Below, one piece after another: positions 16,311 to 23,896 of a DNA stretch of 35,959 nucleotides. The notes under the pieces were generated by a model. The model searched no databases. It had not been told where the DNA came from and saw only the letters and a list, made by a program, of their open reading frames with translations. The DNA comes from an uncultured bacterium. Lineage in GTDB: Bacteria; Bacillota_I; Bacilli_A; RF39; UBA660. The position numbers and the translations under genes were made by a program. The DNA is taken from the NCBI GenBank assembly GCA_949284575.1, contig CASDWO010000109.1, positions 1 to 35,959 on the forward strand. The letters are read 5' to 3'. Positions within the stretch are counted from its first letter, which is position 1, and every line of letters starts with the position of its first letter.

Positions 16311-17449
16311 CAAGTTTAAAAGCTAATTATAATAATAGAGTAAATATAAAAAATGAAATATCTATTAATAACAATAGTGAAAAGTTTTCTAAATTAACTA
16401 CTGCTAAAGTAGCCAAAGCCATTACTACTACTGTTAATAATGAACAAGTAAAGATTGAAAATCTTAGCACTAGTCCTGTGATTGAAAATAATAATGCTGG
16501 AATTTATAGTGAAGAATGTAAAAAATTAAATCAATATGGTGGTAATCAAGGCAGTTTAAATGATAATGCTGAAAAATTTATTCAGGATGAAAAAATATGG
16601 GAAATCGCTGAAAATTATTATTCTGATATAACTGCTGAAGATTTAGAATTACTATTTTTTAGGATGAATCGTGTAGGATGTGGTTATGTCGCTGCTATTA
16701 ATACTATTTTAGAAGAGTATCTATTTCATGATGAATTAGATTTCTATGCAAGATTTGGTTATCCACCATATAATCTTGCCATTAATGAAGAAACAGGTAA
16801 GGTATATAAAGATTATAATTATGAATATCTTTTCTTAGACTTCTTCTTATATTATGCTAAAAATTATTGCGATTTTGAAACTATTGAAGAAGTTTATGGT
16901 AATGCGGAATTAGAAAGAGAAGTTAGAAATGGCGATGCTGCTTTAGATGAAGAAGAGTTTACTAGAACAGGCGTAAGAGGAAGTTATATTGATAAAGTTG
17001 GTGCTGGTATGGAACAGTTTTTACAAGAAAAGGGTATAACTGTTTCCGTTGAAAATGCTAGGCCAGTATACGAACCAGGCACTGAAGGATGGAATGAAAT
17101 AGCTAGTGAATTTGCTGAAAAAGGAATAGAATTTGATGAAAATACCCCATTATATAAGGATCTTTCGGATATTACTACCCAAGATATTAGAAATATGTTA
17201 AATGATGGAAAACAATTAATAATTTCAGCAAATGACTTTACCCTATATTATCCTGAAGATGTCGACGGTAATGGCTATTTTGATGATAAATATGCTGAAG
17301 ATATTGGAGGTCATGCCATGACTATAACAGGAGTAACAGATGATAAAGTTATTGTCTCTAGTTGGGGAAATGAGTATCTAATGGATCTTGATGACATTTT
17401 GGAAATGGTTTCCTATGATTATGGAGATTTTTCTAATATAGATTATTAA
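16307..17449 (+). CDS. Putative papain-like (C39-type) cysteine peptidase, no signal peptide
   Basis: 380 residues. The first 110 residues are Asn/Ser/Thr/Lys-rich and low in complexity. The core looks like a papain-like fold: nucleophile candidate Cys125 in NRVGCGYVAAINTI, His336 in GGHAMTITGV and Asn355 in SSWGNEY, the order Cys-His-Asn. Between them a DVDGNGYFDD stretch (about 318-327) resembles an EF-hand/dockerin calcium loop. There is no classical secretion signal, so either it acts inside the cell (for example in the mother cell) or leaves by another route. It is coupled to the unknown gene before it and lies 18 bases before dedA. Activity is predicted from the motifs alone. Confidence 0.6.
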   Translation: MTSLKANYNNRVNIKNEISINNNSEKFSKLTTAKVAKAITTTVNNEQVKIENLSTSPVIENNNAGIYSEECKKLNQYGGNQGSLNDNAEKFIQDEKIWEIAENYYSDITAEDLELLFFRMNRVGCGYVAAINTILEEYLFHDELDFYARFGYPPYNLAINEETGKVYKDYNYEYLFLDFFLYYAKNYCDFETIEEVYGNAELEREVRNGDAALDEEEFTRTGVRGSYIDKVGAGMEQFLQEKGITVSVENARPVYEPGTEGWNEIASEFAEKGIEFDENTPLYKDLSDITTQDIRNMLNDGKQLIISANDFTLYYPEDVDGNGYFDDKYAEDIGGHAMTITGVTDDKVIVSSWGNEYLMDLDDILEMVSYDYGDFSNIDY

Positions 17450-17467
17450 AAAGAAAGGAGTTTTATA

Positions 17468-18094
17468 ATGGAACAAATAATAATTAATATAATGGAACAA
17501 GTTGGCTATTTAGGAGTATTTCTTCTAATTGCTATAGAAAATATTTTTCCTCCAATACCATCAGAAGTAATATTGGTATTTGGTGGTTTTATGACTACTT
17601 ATACATCTTTAAATATTCCTATCATGATAGTAGCAGCAACTTTTGGATCACTTCTTGGAGCGATTGTCCTTTACTATATTGGTAAGATCTTTAATAAAGA
17701 AAGATTAAAAAGAATAGTAAATGGTAAAATAGGTAAAGTATTAAGACTTAAAGCAAGTGATATAGAAAAAGCCGATAAATGGTTTGATACTAAAGGAAAT
17801 AAAACAGTTTTCTTCTGTAGATTTATTCCTATTGTAAGAAGCTTAATCTCTATTCCTGCTGGTATGAGTGAGATGCCTATGCAAAAGTTTTTACTATATA
17901 CGATATCAGGTTCTTTAATTTGGAATACTGTCTTAATAATAATAGGTAGTATAGTAGGAGATAAATGGGAGACTATTGTCGGTTACTTAGATAATTTCTC
18001 ACACATAATCTTAATAATATTAGTAATAATATTTGTAGTAGCAATGTACTACTGGTTTGTAATAAGAAAGAAGAAACAAAGTAAAAAGGCTTAG
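17468..18094 (+). CDS. DedA-family membrane protein
   Basis: Integral membrane protein of 208 residues with the DedA (VTT/SNARE-associated) layout: short N-terminus, re-entrant helix with IENIFPPIPSEVILVFGGF (residues about 23-41), amphipathic stretch, then FFCRFIPIVRSLISIPAGMSEM (about 115-136), and two or three further membrane segments ending in a very basic tail. Some members act as lipid-carrier flippases for undecaprenyl phosphate or phosphatidylethanolamine. GGAG ribosome site 7 bases before the ATG. Probably co-transcribed with the peptidase pair and ended by a strong terminator. Confidence 0.92.
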   Translation: MEQIIINIMEQVGYLGVFLLIAIENIFPPIPSEVILVFGGFMTTYTSLNIPIMIVAATFGSLLGAIVLYYIGKIFNKERLKRIVNGKIGKVLRLKASDIEKADKWFDTKGNKTVFFCRFIPIVRSLISIPAGMSEMPMQKFLLYTISGSLIWNTVLIIIGSIVGDKWETIVGYLDNFSHIILIILVIIFVVAMYYWFVIRKKKQSKKA

Positions 18095-18116
18095 AAATAA
18101 AATCCTAGGCCTTTTT
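18083..18116 (+). terminator. Terminator after dedA
   Basis: AAAAAGGCTTAG and CTAGGCCTTTTT pair over 12 bases (one G-T) with a 10-base loop, ending in the T-run. Confidence 0.75.
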
Positions 18117-18169
18117 ATATAAATTATAATTTTTGTAGAGGTAGAAACATCTATGATAGATAATATATT

Positions 18170-18760
18170 TTAGAGGTTTGATACTTTAAAAACTGAAACG
18201 AAAAAGTTTGCTCTAGAAACAGCAGCACTACCAGTATATAAAAACTGAACAGTACTATCTATAGGAGCTTGAATTAATGTTCCATCTTGAATTGTAATAT
18301 CGCTATTAACAGTATTAGTATTATTAGTAGGTGCTAAACGATCTTGAGGTATTCCATTAATAATAGGAATTATAGATCCATTTTGATTAACACCAAATCT
18401 TCCTGTTAAACTAAAATAAACATAATAAGTACCGGGACTTGGTAGAGTAATTGTAGTGTTACTAACAGTAATACTAGGTGTCCCTCCACTAAATTGTAAA
18501 GCTAGTGGAATTACACTACCAGAACTAATATCGGTTGCTTGATTTACAATAAAGGCATAATTATTATTTAGTCCAGGACCAGTAGGACCAGTTGGACCAG
18601 TAACACCTGTAGACCCAGTAATTCCCGTCGCTCCAGTAGGCCCTGTAACACCAGTCGCCCCAGTTGGACCTGTTGGACCAGTAACACCAGATATTCCCAT
18701 AGGACCAGTTGGACCCGTAGGACCCAAAATAAAACAACCATTATGATAAAAGTTTTTCAT
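18170..18760 (-). CDS. Collagen-like spore-surface protein (BclA/exosporium-type)
   Basis: Residues about 13-62 are collagen-like Gly-x-Thr triplets (GPTGPTG, GATGVTG, GITGSTG), then a C-terminal domain of about 130 residues ([26 protein letters not shown]... ending VSVFKVSNL), matching the trimeric TNF-like C-terminal domain of BclA-type exosporium glycoproteins. The short N-terminus ending in [10 protein letters not shown] resembles the exosporium-targeting leader. In Bacillus and Clostridium these proteins form the hair-like nap on spores. It has its own GGTGG site and a possible SigE/SigK-like promoter. Threonines of the triplets are likely glycosylated, by analogy. Confidence 0.82.
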   Translation of the reverse strand: MKNFYHNGCFILGPTGPTGPMGISGVTGPTGPTGATGVTGPTGATGITGSTGVTGPTGPTGPGLNNNYAFIVNQATDISSGSVIPLALQFSGGTPSITVSNTTITLPSPGTYYVYFSLTGRFGVNQNGSIIPIINGIPQDRLAPTNNTNTVNSDITIQDGTLIQAPIDSTVQFLYTGSAAVSRANFFVSVFKVSNL

Positions 18761-18778
18761 TATCTCACCACCTAATAT

Positions 18779-18806
18779 AAAGTATGAAACAACTTACATT
18801 TATGAC
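18779..18806 (-). promoter_or_regulatory. Possible SigE/SigK-type promoter of collagen-like gene
   Basis: On the minus strand, TCATAAA then, after 12 bases, CATACTTT, followed closely by the GGTGGTGAG ribosome site. This resembles the mother-cell -10 (CATANNNT) and -35 (ATA) elements. It is a weak pattern but fits a coat/exosporium gene. Confidence 0.35.
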
Positions 18807-18844
18807 AAAAAAAGCTAGAACAAGCCTAACTTTAATTTTATGCA

Positions 18845-18870
18845 TAATAAAACCCTTGATATACAAGGGA
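18845..18870 (-). terminator. Terminator of the tRNA gene
   Basis: On the minus strand CCCTTG-TATAT-CAAGGG followed by TTTTATTATG, 12 bases after the tRNA 3' end. Confidence 0.7.
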
Positions 18871-18881
18871 TAAATTCTAAA

Positions 18882-18957
18882 TGGTGGAGAATAGGGGGAT
18901 CGAACCCCTGACCTTCACGGTGCAAACGTGACGCTCTCCCAGCTGAGCTAATTCCCC
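18882..18957 (-). tRNA. tRNA-Ala(UGC)
   Basis: Full cloverleaf on the minus strand. The acceptor arm pairs GGGGAAT with ATTCTCC, the D-arm GCTC/GAGC, the anticodon arm TCACG/CGTGA with loop TTTGCAC (anticodon TGC), and the T-arm AGGGG-TTCGATC-CCCCT. Discriminator A and the CCA end are encoded. Single tRNA gene, flanked by its own strong promoter and terminator. Confidence 0.96.
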
Positions 18958-18976
18958 ATTGCTTAAGAACAAATCG

Positions 18977-19006
18977 ATTATATCACAGCAAAAAAACGCT
19001 TGTCAA
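18977..19006 (-). promoter_or_regulatory. Strong promoter of tRNA-Ala
   Basis: On the minus strand, perfect TTGACA (19001-19006) and TATAAT (18977-18982) with an 18-base spacer, ending 19 bases before the mature tRNA 5' end. Confidence 0.8.
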
Positions 19007-19062
19007 TAATTATTTGTAAAAAAAATGCTATTATTAAGCGTGTAAATATAAATTTGTACTTT

Positions 19063-19091
19063 TTGACAGAATAATAAGACAATGATAAAAT
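19063..19091 (+). promoter_or_regulatory. Promoter for the 19160 gene
   Basis: TTGACA at 19063-19068 and TAAAAT at 19086-19091 with the ideal 17-base spacer, leaving a leader of about 60 bases before the next start codon. Confidence 0.65.
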
Positions 19092-19159
19092 TTATTTACT
19101 GTGTATATATAAATGTATTAGAGCTATTGAAAATAATGTAGATTGGATGTGAAATATTA

Positions 19160-19729
19160 ATGGAGATATTTAAATTATTTGAATATAATGATGAGTTAAT
19201 TAAGAAAAGTTTAGAGCTATTTGAATTTGATATTCAAAATATACCATTAGAATTAATTCAACACGTCCCAATGCACAGCTTTAAAGTTACTACTTCATCT
19301 AAACCATTACTATATGTAGATAATTTACAATGTTGCGTATCTATTTGGGCTTTAGCACCTAACTTTGCCTTTGCTTGCCATATTAATCCATCAGTAATTA
19401 GAAATGATGATTTTTATGTTGATAGTGAAGATAATCCAATAAAATTAAAAAGAACAGATGATTTATACGATTCTATTATTAATAGTGACATAAATAAAGA
19501 TGACCCTATTAAAATTGGTCTAACATTTGGAGTTACCACTCTACCTAAAGACAATCAAAATATTTGTCTTATTTATGAAGCTATACAAGAATTGATTATA
19601 AAATTAAAAGAACAAGGCTTAACAACATGTTTTGTTGAAAGAGATTATGGAATGAATTTTATTTTAGATTCTAGAAAAGGTAAAGTAATAGTACCAGAAG
19701 AAGGACAAAAGACAATAAAAGTTCTATAG
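19160..19729 (+). CDS. Unknown protein, possible CheD-like fold
   Basis: 189 residues, no signal or membrane segment. I do not recognise it with confidence. The stretch LQCCVSIWALAPNFAFACHINP (Cys58/Cys59 and His74) and the later YEAIQELIIKLKEQGL with FGVT before it have the same order as CheD chemoreceptor deamidases (LGSCVAV...GGMAHFMLP, then an AxxxLxxxLxxxG helix). The Cys-to-His spacing of 15 residues from Cys59 is slightly short of CheD's. No other chemotaxis gene is present, so a CheD-like amidase acting on another target, or a convergent pattern, are both possible. Single-gene unit with its own good promoter. Confidence 0.5.
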   Translation: MEIFKLFEYNDELIKKSLELFEFDIQNIPLELIQHVPMHSFKVTTSSKPLLYVDNLQCCVSIWALAPNFAFACHINPSVIRNDDFYVDSEDNPIKLKRTDDLYDSIINSDINKDDPIKIGLTFGVTTLPKDNQNICLIYEAIQELIIKLKEQGLTTCFVERDYGMNFILDSRKGKVIVPEEGQKTIKVL

Positions 19730-19785
19730 TTCAATTTTTCAATTAATAAATTTTAGGTATAATAAAAAAAGAAAGGAAAATATTT

Positions 19786-20802
19786 ATGAAAGTTTTATTA
19801 TATGCAGAAGGATTAAAAGTAATAGGAGTAAGTGGACTAGGTAAAGCGATAAAGCATCAAATGAAAGCTTTAGAATTAGAAAATATTTCTTATACCACTG
19901 ATATAAATGATACTTATGATATCGCTCATATTAATACATATTTTTTTAAGTCATATTTTCTTGCAAGAAAATTAAAGAAGAAAGGAATAAAAATCGTATA
20001 CCATGCTCATTCAACAGAAGAAGATTATCGTGATGGTTTTATCTTTGGCCATTTAACAAGTAAGGTATTTAAAAAGTGGTTAATTAAATGTTATCGCTAT
20101 GGAGACATTATTGTAACACCAACAGAATATTCTAAAAATATCTTAGAGCATTATAAAGGATTAGAAAACAAAAAGATAGTTGCTATATCTAATGGCTTAG
20201 AATTAGATTTCTTTAAGCCTGATAAATCATATAAAGAAACATTCCGTAAAAGATATGATTATAAGAAAGATGATAAAGTAATAGTAGGTATAGGAATATA
20301 CAGTAGAAGAAAAGGAATAGTTGACTTTATAGAACTTGCTAAACGCCTACCTCTATATAAATTTATTTGGTTTGGTTCTAGTCCAATCGCTGCAGCGACA
20401 GCTGATGTAAAAAAAGCCTTAAAAGATGCAAAAGACTTACCTAATATAAAGTTCCCAGGACACGTTCCTCAAGAAATAATAAGAGAAGCTTTAGGAGGCT
20501 GTGACTTATACTTATTTCCAACTTTTGAAGAAACAGAAGGTATTCCAATCATCGAAGCATGTGCTATGGAAACTAATACCATAATAAGAGATATCCCAAT
20601 ATTTAATTATCTAACAGATGGAGTTAATGTTTATAAAGCAAAAGATGTTATGGAATTTGAAAAGAAAATAAAAATGTTTTTAAACGGTGAGTTAAAAAGT
20701 GTAAGTAAAGGAGCAAGAAAAATAGCTGAATCTTGTGATATAAAGACAGTAGGTAGAAAGTTAAAAGAAGTATATCTTGAAGTGTTAAAAAAAGAAGACT
20801 AA
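19786..20802 (+). CDS. GT4 glycosyltransferase, glycolipid-synthase-like
   Basis: Glycosyltransferase family 4 with two Rossmann domains, 338 residues. GVSGLGKAIKHQMKAL near the N-terminus is the first glycine loop; the second domain begins near residue 165 (KVIVGIGIYSRRKGI) and carries the E-x7-E element EGIPIIEAC (about residues 258-266). The length, the basic amphipathic segments and VSGLGKA resemble 1,2-diacylglycerol 3-glucosyltransferases of Acholeplasma and other Firmicutes, which make the membrane glycolipid from diacylglycerol and UDP-glucose. Donor and acceptor are inferred from that likeness. A TATAAT lies 22 bases before the start. Confidence 0.8.
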   Translation: MKVLLYAEGLKVIGVSGLGKAIKHQMKALELENISYTTDINDTYDIAHINTYFFKSYFLARKLKKKGIKIVYHAHSTEEDYRDGFIFGHLTSKVFKKWLIKCYRYGDIIVTPTEYSKNILEHYKGLENKKIVAISNGLELDFFKPDKSYKETFRKRYDYKKDDKVIVGIGIYSRRKGIVDFIELAKRLPLYKFIWFGSSPIAAATADVKKALKDAKDLPNIKFPGHVPQEIIREALGGCDLYLFPTFEETEGIPIIEACAMETNTIIRDIPIFNYLTDGVNVYKAKDVMEFEKKIKMFLNGELKSVSKGARKIAESCDIKTVGRKLKEVYLEVLKKED

Positions 20803-20820
20803 TCTCTAGGTCTTCTTTTA
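20790..20820. terminator. Bidirectional terminator
   Basis: AAAGAAGAC (20791-20799) pairs with GTCTTCTTT (20810-20818); it overlaps the ends of both convergent genes, the glycosyltransferase and rodA. Confidence 0.7.
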
Positions 20821-21945
20821 TAAATTATACTCTTTTTCTTTTTCATTACCTATATTTAAAATAATACCAACTAAGATTAAATAAGATAATAAACTACTAC
20901 CACCATAACTAATAAAAGGTAGTGTAATTCCTGTAATAGGTAGGAGTCCTAAAGTCATTCCAATATTTTGAACTTGTTGAAATACAAGCATCCCAATAAT
21001 ACCTGCTAAAACAAATTTATCCCTTGATGCAATTTTTTTAGTAGCCATATTAACTAATCGCATATCAAAAAAGACAATTATCATAATCAAAATTATCGCT
21101 CCTAAAAGTCCAAAATTAGAAGCAAAAACAGCAAAGATAAAATCAGTTCCAGACTCAGGAAAATATATTGGTGTAGCATTAAAACCATGTCCAAATACTC
21201 CTGCAGAACCAATCGCCGCTAAGGCATTTTCAAGTTGTAAGCCACTACCATTTCGCCAGTCTAAGATTCTATCAAATCTATAATATAAATCAGTACCAAA
21301 AATATTAACAAATAAATCTTCATTAAGAAAATAACATCCTAAAACTAAACTTAAAACTATCCCAATAATTCCCCCTAAAATAATAAACCATCTAAGTCTA
21401 ATTCCCGATGTAAACATCATACAAAAATAAATTATAAAATAAATCATAACAGAACCAGTATCAGGCTCTAAAAAAGTTAAAACACTAGGAATTAATACAA
21501 CTATCAAAGTCTTTAAAATAAATACAAACTCTTCTTTAATATTAGGGTGATCAGTATTCTCTCTAAATTTAGCAATCATCACTGCAAGTACTAACATAAT
21601 AAAGATCTTCATAAACTCACTCGGTTGAAAACTACCAATATAAGGAATAACAAACCAACACTTACTATTATTAATCTCTGGAGCAAATAGTAAAAGACAT
21701 ACTAATAAAATATTCCCTATAATATAAAAAAACCAAGCATTTCTATATAAATAATCATTATTAAGCTTTAAAAGTATTACAATTAAAACAATTCCTACTA
21801 AATACCATATCACTTGTTTTAAAGCTAAATTACCATTATCAGGAGAAAGATAAGTCATTGCACTATATATACTAGTAATACTAATTATAAAAAACAAAAT
21901 AATTGGAATAACAATTGTTAAGTCTATTTTTCTTTTACTATTCAT
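20818..21945 (-). CDS. rodA: RodA/FtsW/SpoVE-type peptidoglycan polymerase (RodA-like)
   Basis: SEDS glycosyltransferase with about ten membrane segments, polymerising lipid II. Motifs: FQPSEFMKIFIMLVLA (about 106-121), LTFLEPDTGSVMIY, the catalytic-loop region RILDWRNGSGLQLENALAAIGSAGVFG, ESGTDFIFAV, and the C-terminal GMTLGLLPITGITLPFISYGGSSLL. AIGSAGVFGHGF and TDFIFAVFASNFGLLG favour RodA over FtsW, so wall elongation is likely; a sporulation SpoVE role cannot be excluded. It is a single gene here, 7 kb from mreCD. AAGGCGGTGA site before the ATG and an extended -10 (TGATATAAT) further upstream. Confidence 0.85.
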   Translation of the reverse strand: MNSKRKIDLTIVIPIILFFIISITSIYSAMTYLSPDNGNLALKQVIWYLVGIVLIVILLKLNNDYLYRNAWFFYIIGNILLVCLLLFAPEINNSKCWFVIPYIGSFQPSEFMKIFIMLVLAVMIAKFRENTDHPNIKEEFVFILKTLIVVLIPSVLTFLEPDTGSVMIYFIIYFCMMFTSGIRLRWFIILGGIIGIVLSLVLGCYFLNEDLFVNIFGTDLYYRFDRILDWRNGSGLQLENALAAIGSAGVFGHGFNATPIYFPESGTDFIFAVFASNFGLLGAIILIMIIVFFDMRLVNMATKKIASRDKFVLAGIIGMLVFQQVQNIGMTLGLLPITGITLPFISYGGSSLLSYLILVGIILNIGNEKEKEYNL

Positions 21946-21974
21946 TTAATCACCGCCTTAACTAAGTCATTACT

Positions 21975-21983
21975 ATTATATCA
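21975..21983 (-). promoter_or_regulatory. Extended -10 promoter of rodA-like gene
   Basis: Minus strand TGATATAAT (TG-N-TATAAT), 29 bases before the start codon. No good -35 at 17 bases, as expected for extended -10 promoters. Confidence 0.45.
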
Positions 21984-22038
21984 AAAAACAGTCAATTTTA
22001 TTAGTTAAAAAACATAAAATGTAACAGGAGGAAAAACT

Positions 22039-22365
22039 ATGAAACAATTACCACCAATCTTTAAACTTAACGATAATCCTAAAGATACTAATCAAAAATA
22101 TTATCAAGGAAAGGTAAGTAATATAATAAATACTGAAAAAATAAAAACAAAGAAAGATGATAATCTCTCTATTGAAGAAAAAATAAACAAGATTTTCCGT
22201 ACTAAAGGTTATGCATTTAATATTCCTGTAGAAATTACTTTTTCTAATAAAACTGTAAATACTTATCTAGCTTTAAAGAAAAATGATTCTATCATAACAT
22301 TAGATAATGAAGTAATTCCTATATCTACTATTACTTCCTTAGAAATAAAAAGCCCATCAAAATAA
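22039..22365 (+). CDS. Small protein, possible CotO-like spore-coat protein
   Basis: 108 residues, no signal. After a disordered Lys/Asn-rich N-terminus (about 1-44), the segment LSIEEKINKIFRT is followed by five short beta strands (IPVEITFSN, YLALKKND, SIITLDN, EVIPISTITSLEI), a small SH3/Sm-like barrel. This order (EKI helix, then barrel with final 'dIxSIxI') resembles CotO-type coat morphogenetic proteins, and in Bacillus cotO lies beside cotZ/cotY, as here. The likeness is by eye and short, so the call is tentative. GGAGG ribosome site. It converges on the coat genes and shares a terminator with them. Confidence 0.5.
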   Translation: MKQLPPIFKLNDNPKDTNQKYYQGKVSNIINTEKIKTKKDDNLSIEEKINKIFRTKGYAFNIPVEITFSNKTVNTYLALKKNDSIITLDNEVIPISTITSLEIKSPSK

Positions 22366-22388
22366 AAGATGGACTTCTTTTTTTATTT
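22351..22388. terminator. Bidirectional terminator
   Basis: AGCCCATC and GATGGACT form a stem with one mismatch and a 9-base loop; flanks are A-rich on the left and T-rich on the right, suiting both convergent genes. Confidence 0.55.
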
Positions 22389-22785
22389 AAACACCACTTA
22401 CTAAGACATCAGGTAAACATCTAATAGCAGATACACAGTCTAGATTAATAGTAAAGAATGTACTAGTTACTACATAAGGTTCACTACTACTAGTATCAGA
22501 GTTTAATGCTAATACTCTACAAGTACAACAATTTCCTTCTAAATTTTCAAGTCTAAAAACAGAAGAAGTTCCACTTGTTGTTCCAATAGTATAAGGAAAA
22601 CTCCAAAGCTCTCCAGTTATACAATTATATAAGTTAATTGGTCTTGTATTATAACAAACTAAACTAGGAGTAGGTCCCAAATAAGGCTTATCACATCCAA
22701 AAATTTCGCAATTGTCATCTTTAGCATTCTGTAAGCAAAGAATAGTTTCTAAGATAGATGTTAAGCAATTCTTTTCATTACACAT
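22387..22785 (-). CDS. Spore coat protein, CotY/CotZ family
   Basis: Cys-rich protein of 132 residues (eleven cysteines). The start (CLTSILETILCLQNA), the mid GCDKPYLGPTPSLVCYNTRPINLY, the FRLENLEGNCCTCRVLAL and the end FFTINLDCVSAIRCLPDVLV all match the CotY/CotZ crust/exosporium assembly family, which forms disulfide-linked two-dimensional lattices on spores. It is the second gene of a tandem pair, 14 bases after its paralogue, with an AGGAGGAG ribosome site. The paralogue shares about half the positions by eye. Confidence 0.85.
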   Translation of the reverse strand: MCNEKNCLTSILETILCLQNAKDDNCEIFGCDKPYLGPTPSLVCYNTRPINLYNCITGELWSFPYTIGTTSGTSSVFRLENLEGNCCTCRVLALNSDTSSSEPYVVTSTFFTINLDCVSAIRCLPDVLVSGV

Positions 22786-22799
22786 AAAATCTCCTCCTT

Positions 22800-23204
22800 T
22801 TATAAATTATCAATGATAATATCATCTAAACAACTAACAACACAAATACAATCTAAATTAATAGTTATAAACTCATTAGTAGCTAAAAAAGCTCTATTTA
22901 GATCAGTTGTATCAGGGTTAGCTCTTAAAATACGACACTTAACACAGCAATCATCAACACACTCTACTCTAAAAGTAGAAGAAGTATTAGTAGTATTATT
23001 TAAAGTATAAGTAGTTGTAAAGATACTACCGTCTTTTGTATAGAAAGTAACAGGTCTTGTATTAAAACAAATAATATTAGGACTACTTCCTAAATAAGGT
23101 CTAGTACAGGATTCATCAAAGCAATCATTACCTGAAGCATTCCTTTGTAATATGTCAATAACTTTTAATAATTTACCCAAACAACAAGTTTCTTTATTAT
23201 TCAC
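22800..23204 (-). CDS. Spore coat protein, CotY/CotZ family (paralogue)
   Basis: 134 residues with about a dozen cysteines, with the same architecture as the gene after it: CCLGKLLKVIDILQRNA, ESCTRPYLGSSPNIICFNTRPVTFY, FRVECVDDCCVKCRILRANPD, then TINLDCICVVSCLDDI. Together the pair probably forms the outer coat or crust lattice, and the collagen-like protein 4 kb away could be attached to it, as in Bacillus where CotY anchors BclA. That link is inference. First gene of the pair, expressed from the region at 23205-23290, which carries a 10-bp inverted repeat. Confidence 0.85.
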   Translation of the reverse strand: MNNKETCCLGKLLKVIDILQRNASGNDCFDESCTRPYLGSSPNIICFNTRPVTFYTKDGSIFTTTYTLNNTTNTSSTFRVECVDDCCVKCRILRANPDTTDLNRAFLATNEFITINLDCICVVSCLDDIIIDNL

Positions 23205-23234
23205 TGTTTACACCACCTCTTATCTATTATCTAA

Positions 23235-23280
23235 TATAGGTTATTCTCTATTATTCTTTTTGTGTAGTCTATAACCTATA
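23235..23280. repeat. 10-bp inverted repeat upstream of coat genes
   Basis: TATAGGTTAT (23235-23244) and ATAACCTATA (23271-23280) are perfect inverted copies 26 bases apart. There is no T-run next to either arm, so it is more like an operator or RNA leader hairpin than a terminator. Confidence 0.5.
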
Positions 23281-23363
23281 ATAGTTTATGATAAATTGTA
23301 ATTATAATTTCCACTTTTAAATTCTTTTTAAATATCGTATAATTAAAGTGGGTGATATATATA

Positions 23364-23669
23364 ATGGAATATATAATTATTTTAGTTGTCCTATTAATCA
23401 TTTTATTAGCAGTTTTAAAAGCCAATAAAAAAGATGCTTCAATTGACTTAAATAAATTAGTATTATATTTAGGTGGCAAAGACAATATCATTCAAACAGA
23501 AGTAAAACTTTCTCGTTTTATTGTAACTTTAAAAGATGTTAATAAAGCTGATAAAGATTCTATAATGAAACTTGGTGCTAAAGGTATAGTAGAAATAAAT
23601 AATCAATTAAAAATTATTTTAGGACCAGAATCTAAACAATTAAAAAAATATATTGATGAATTGAAATAG
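23364..23669 (+). CDS. Membrane-anchored degenerate PTS EIIB-like domain protein
   Basis: 101 residues: membrane helix (2-19), then a domain matching the glucose-type PTS EIIB fold: LVLYLGGKDNI (32-42), then SRFIVTLKD (50-58), LGAKGIVEINNQLKIILGP (70-88), and a final helix. The phospho-accepting Cys of the EIIB motif (C-x-T-R-L-R) is Lys48 here, so it cannot carry phosphate in the usual way. It must be a non-catalytic homologue, and its role is unknown. I use the ATG at 23364, behind GGTGA; the GTG at 23352 is part of that site. TATAAT at 23338-23343 is a likely -10. Terminator follows at once, so it is a single-gene unit. Confidence 0.7.
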   Translation: MEYIIILVVLLIILLAVLKANKKDASIDLNKLVLYLGGKDNIIQTEVKLSRFIVTLKDVNKADKDSIMKLGAKGIVEINNQLKIILGPESKQLKKYIDELK

Positions 23670-23690
23670 AGTTTTCTCTATTTTTTCTTT
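23664..23690 (+). terminator. Terminator after the EIIB-like gene
   Basis: AAATAGAG-TTTT-CTCTATTT with T-run, overlapping the stop codon. Confidence 0.8.
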
Positions 23691-23738
23691 ACTTTAGCTA
23701 ATGTTTATATATAATATTTAAATAAAAGAGGTGAAATT

Positions 23739-23864
23739 ATGATCGCAGTATTAAAAATAATTAAAGATTATGTAGAAAACAATAAAATTAAAATTTATAA
23801 AATTAATTTTGATGTGTTATTAAGTAGTTCTGAGAGCGTTTTTAAAGATATTTTAGAAGAATAA
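23739..23864 (+). CDS. Small unknown protein (41 residues)
   Basis: ATG preceded by a good AGAGGTGA ribosome site at a normal distance. The predicted peptide starts MIAVLKIIKDYVENNK and ends KDILEE, with one helical segment and no membrane segment. I do not recognise it. It lies 32 bases before the repeat protein in a different frame, so the two may form an operon, or it may be the remnant of an N-terminal part of that gene; a frameshift at the junction is possible but no shared domain supports it. Confidence 0.45.
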   Translation: MIAVLKIIKDYVENNKIKIYKINFDVLLSSSESVFKDILEE

Positions 23865-23896
23865 GTTTGTTATATTTATATTCAAGTAAGGCTTTT

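Noticed and set aside
18590-18725. Short periodic repeats resembling a CRISPR array
   Set aside because: They are 9-bp-based in-frame Gly-x-Thr collagen codons, without spacers.
22813-23010. Plus-strand open frame opposite a CotY/Z gene
   Set aside because: No ribosome site and no domain; the minus-strand Cys-rich coat protein explains the region.
23276-23491. Minus-strand 71-residue open frame
   Set aside because: It overlaps the promoter and start of the EIIB-like gene and has no ribosome site.
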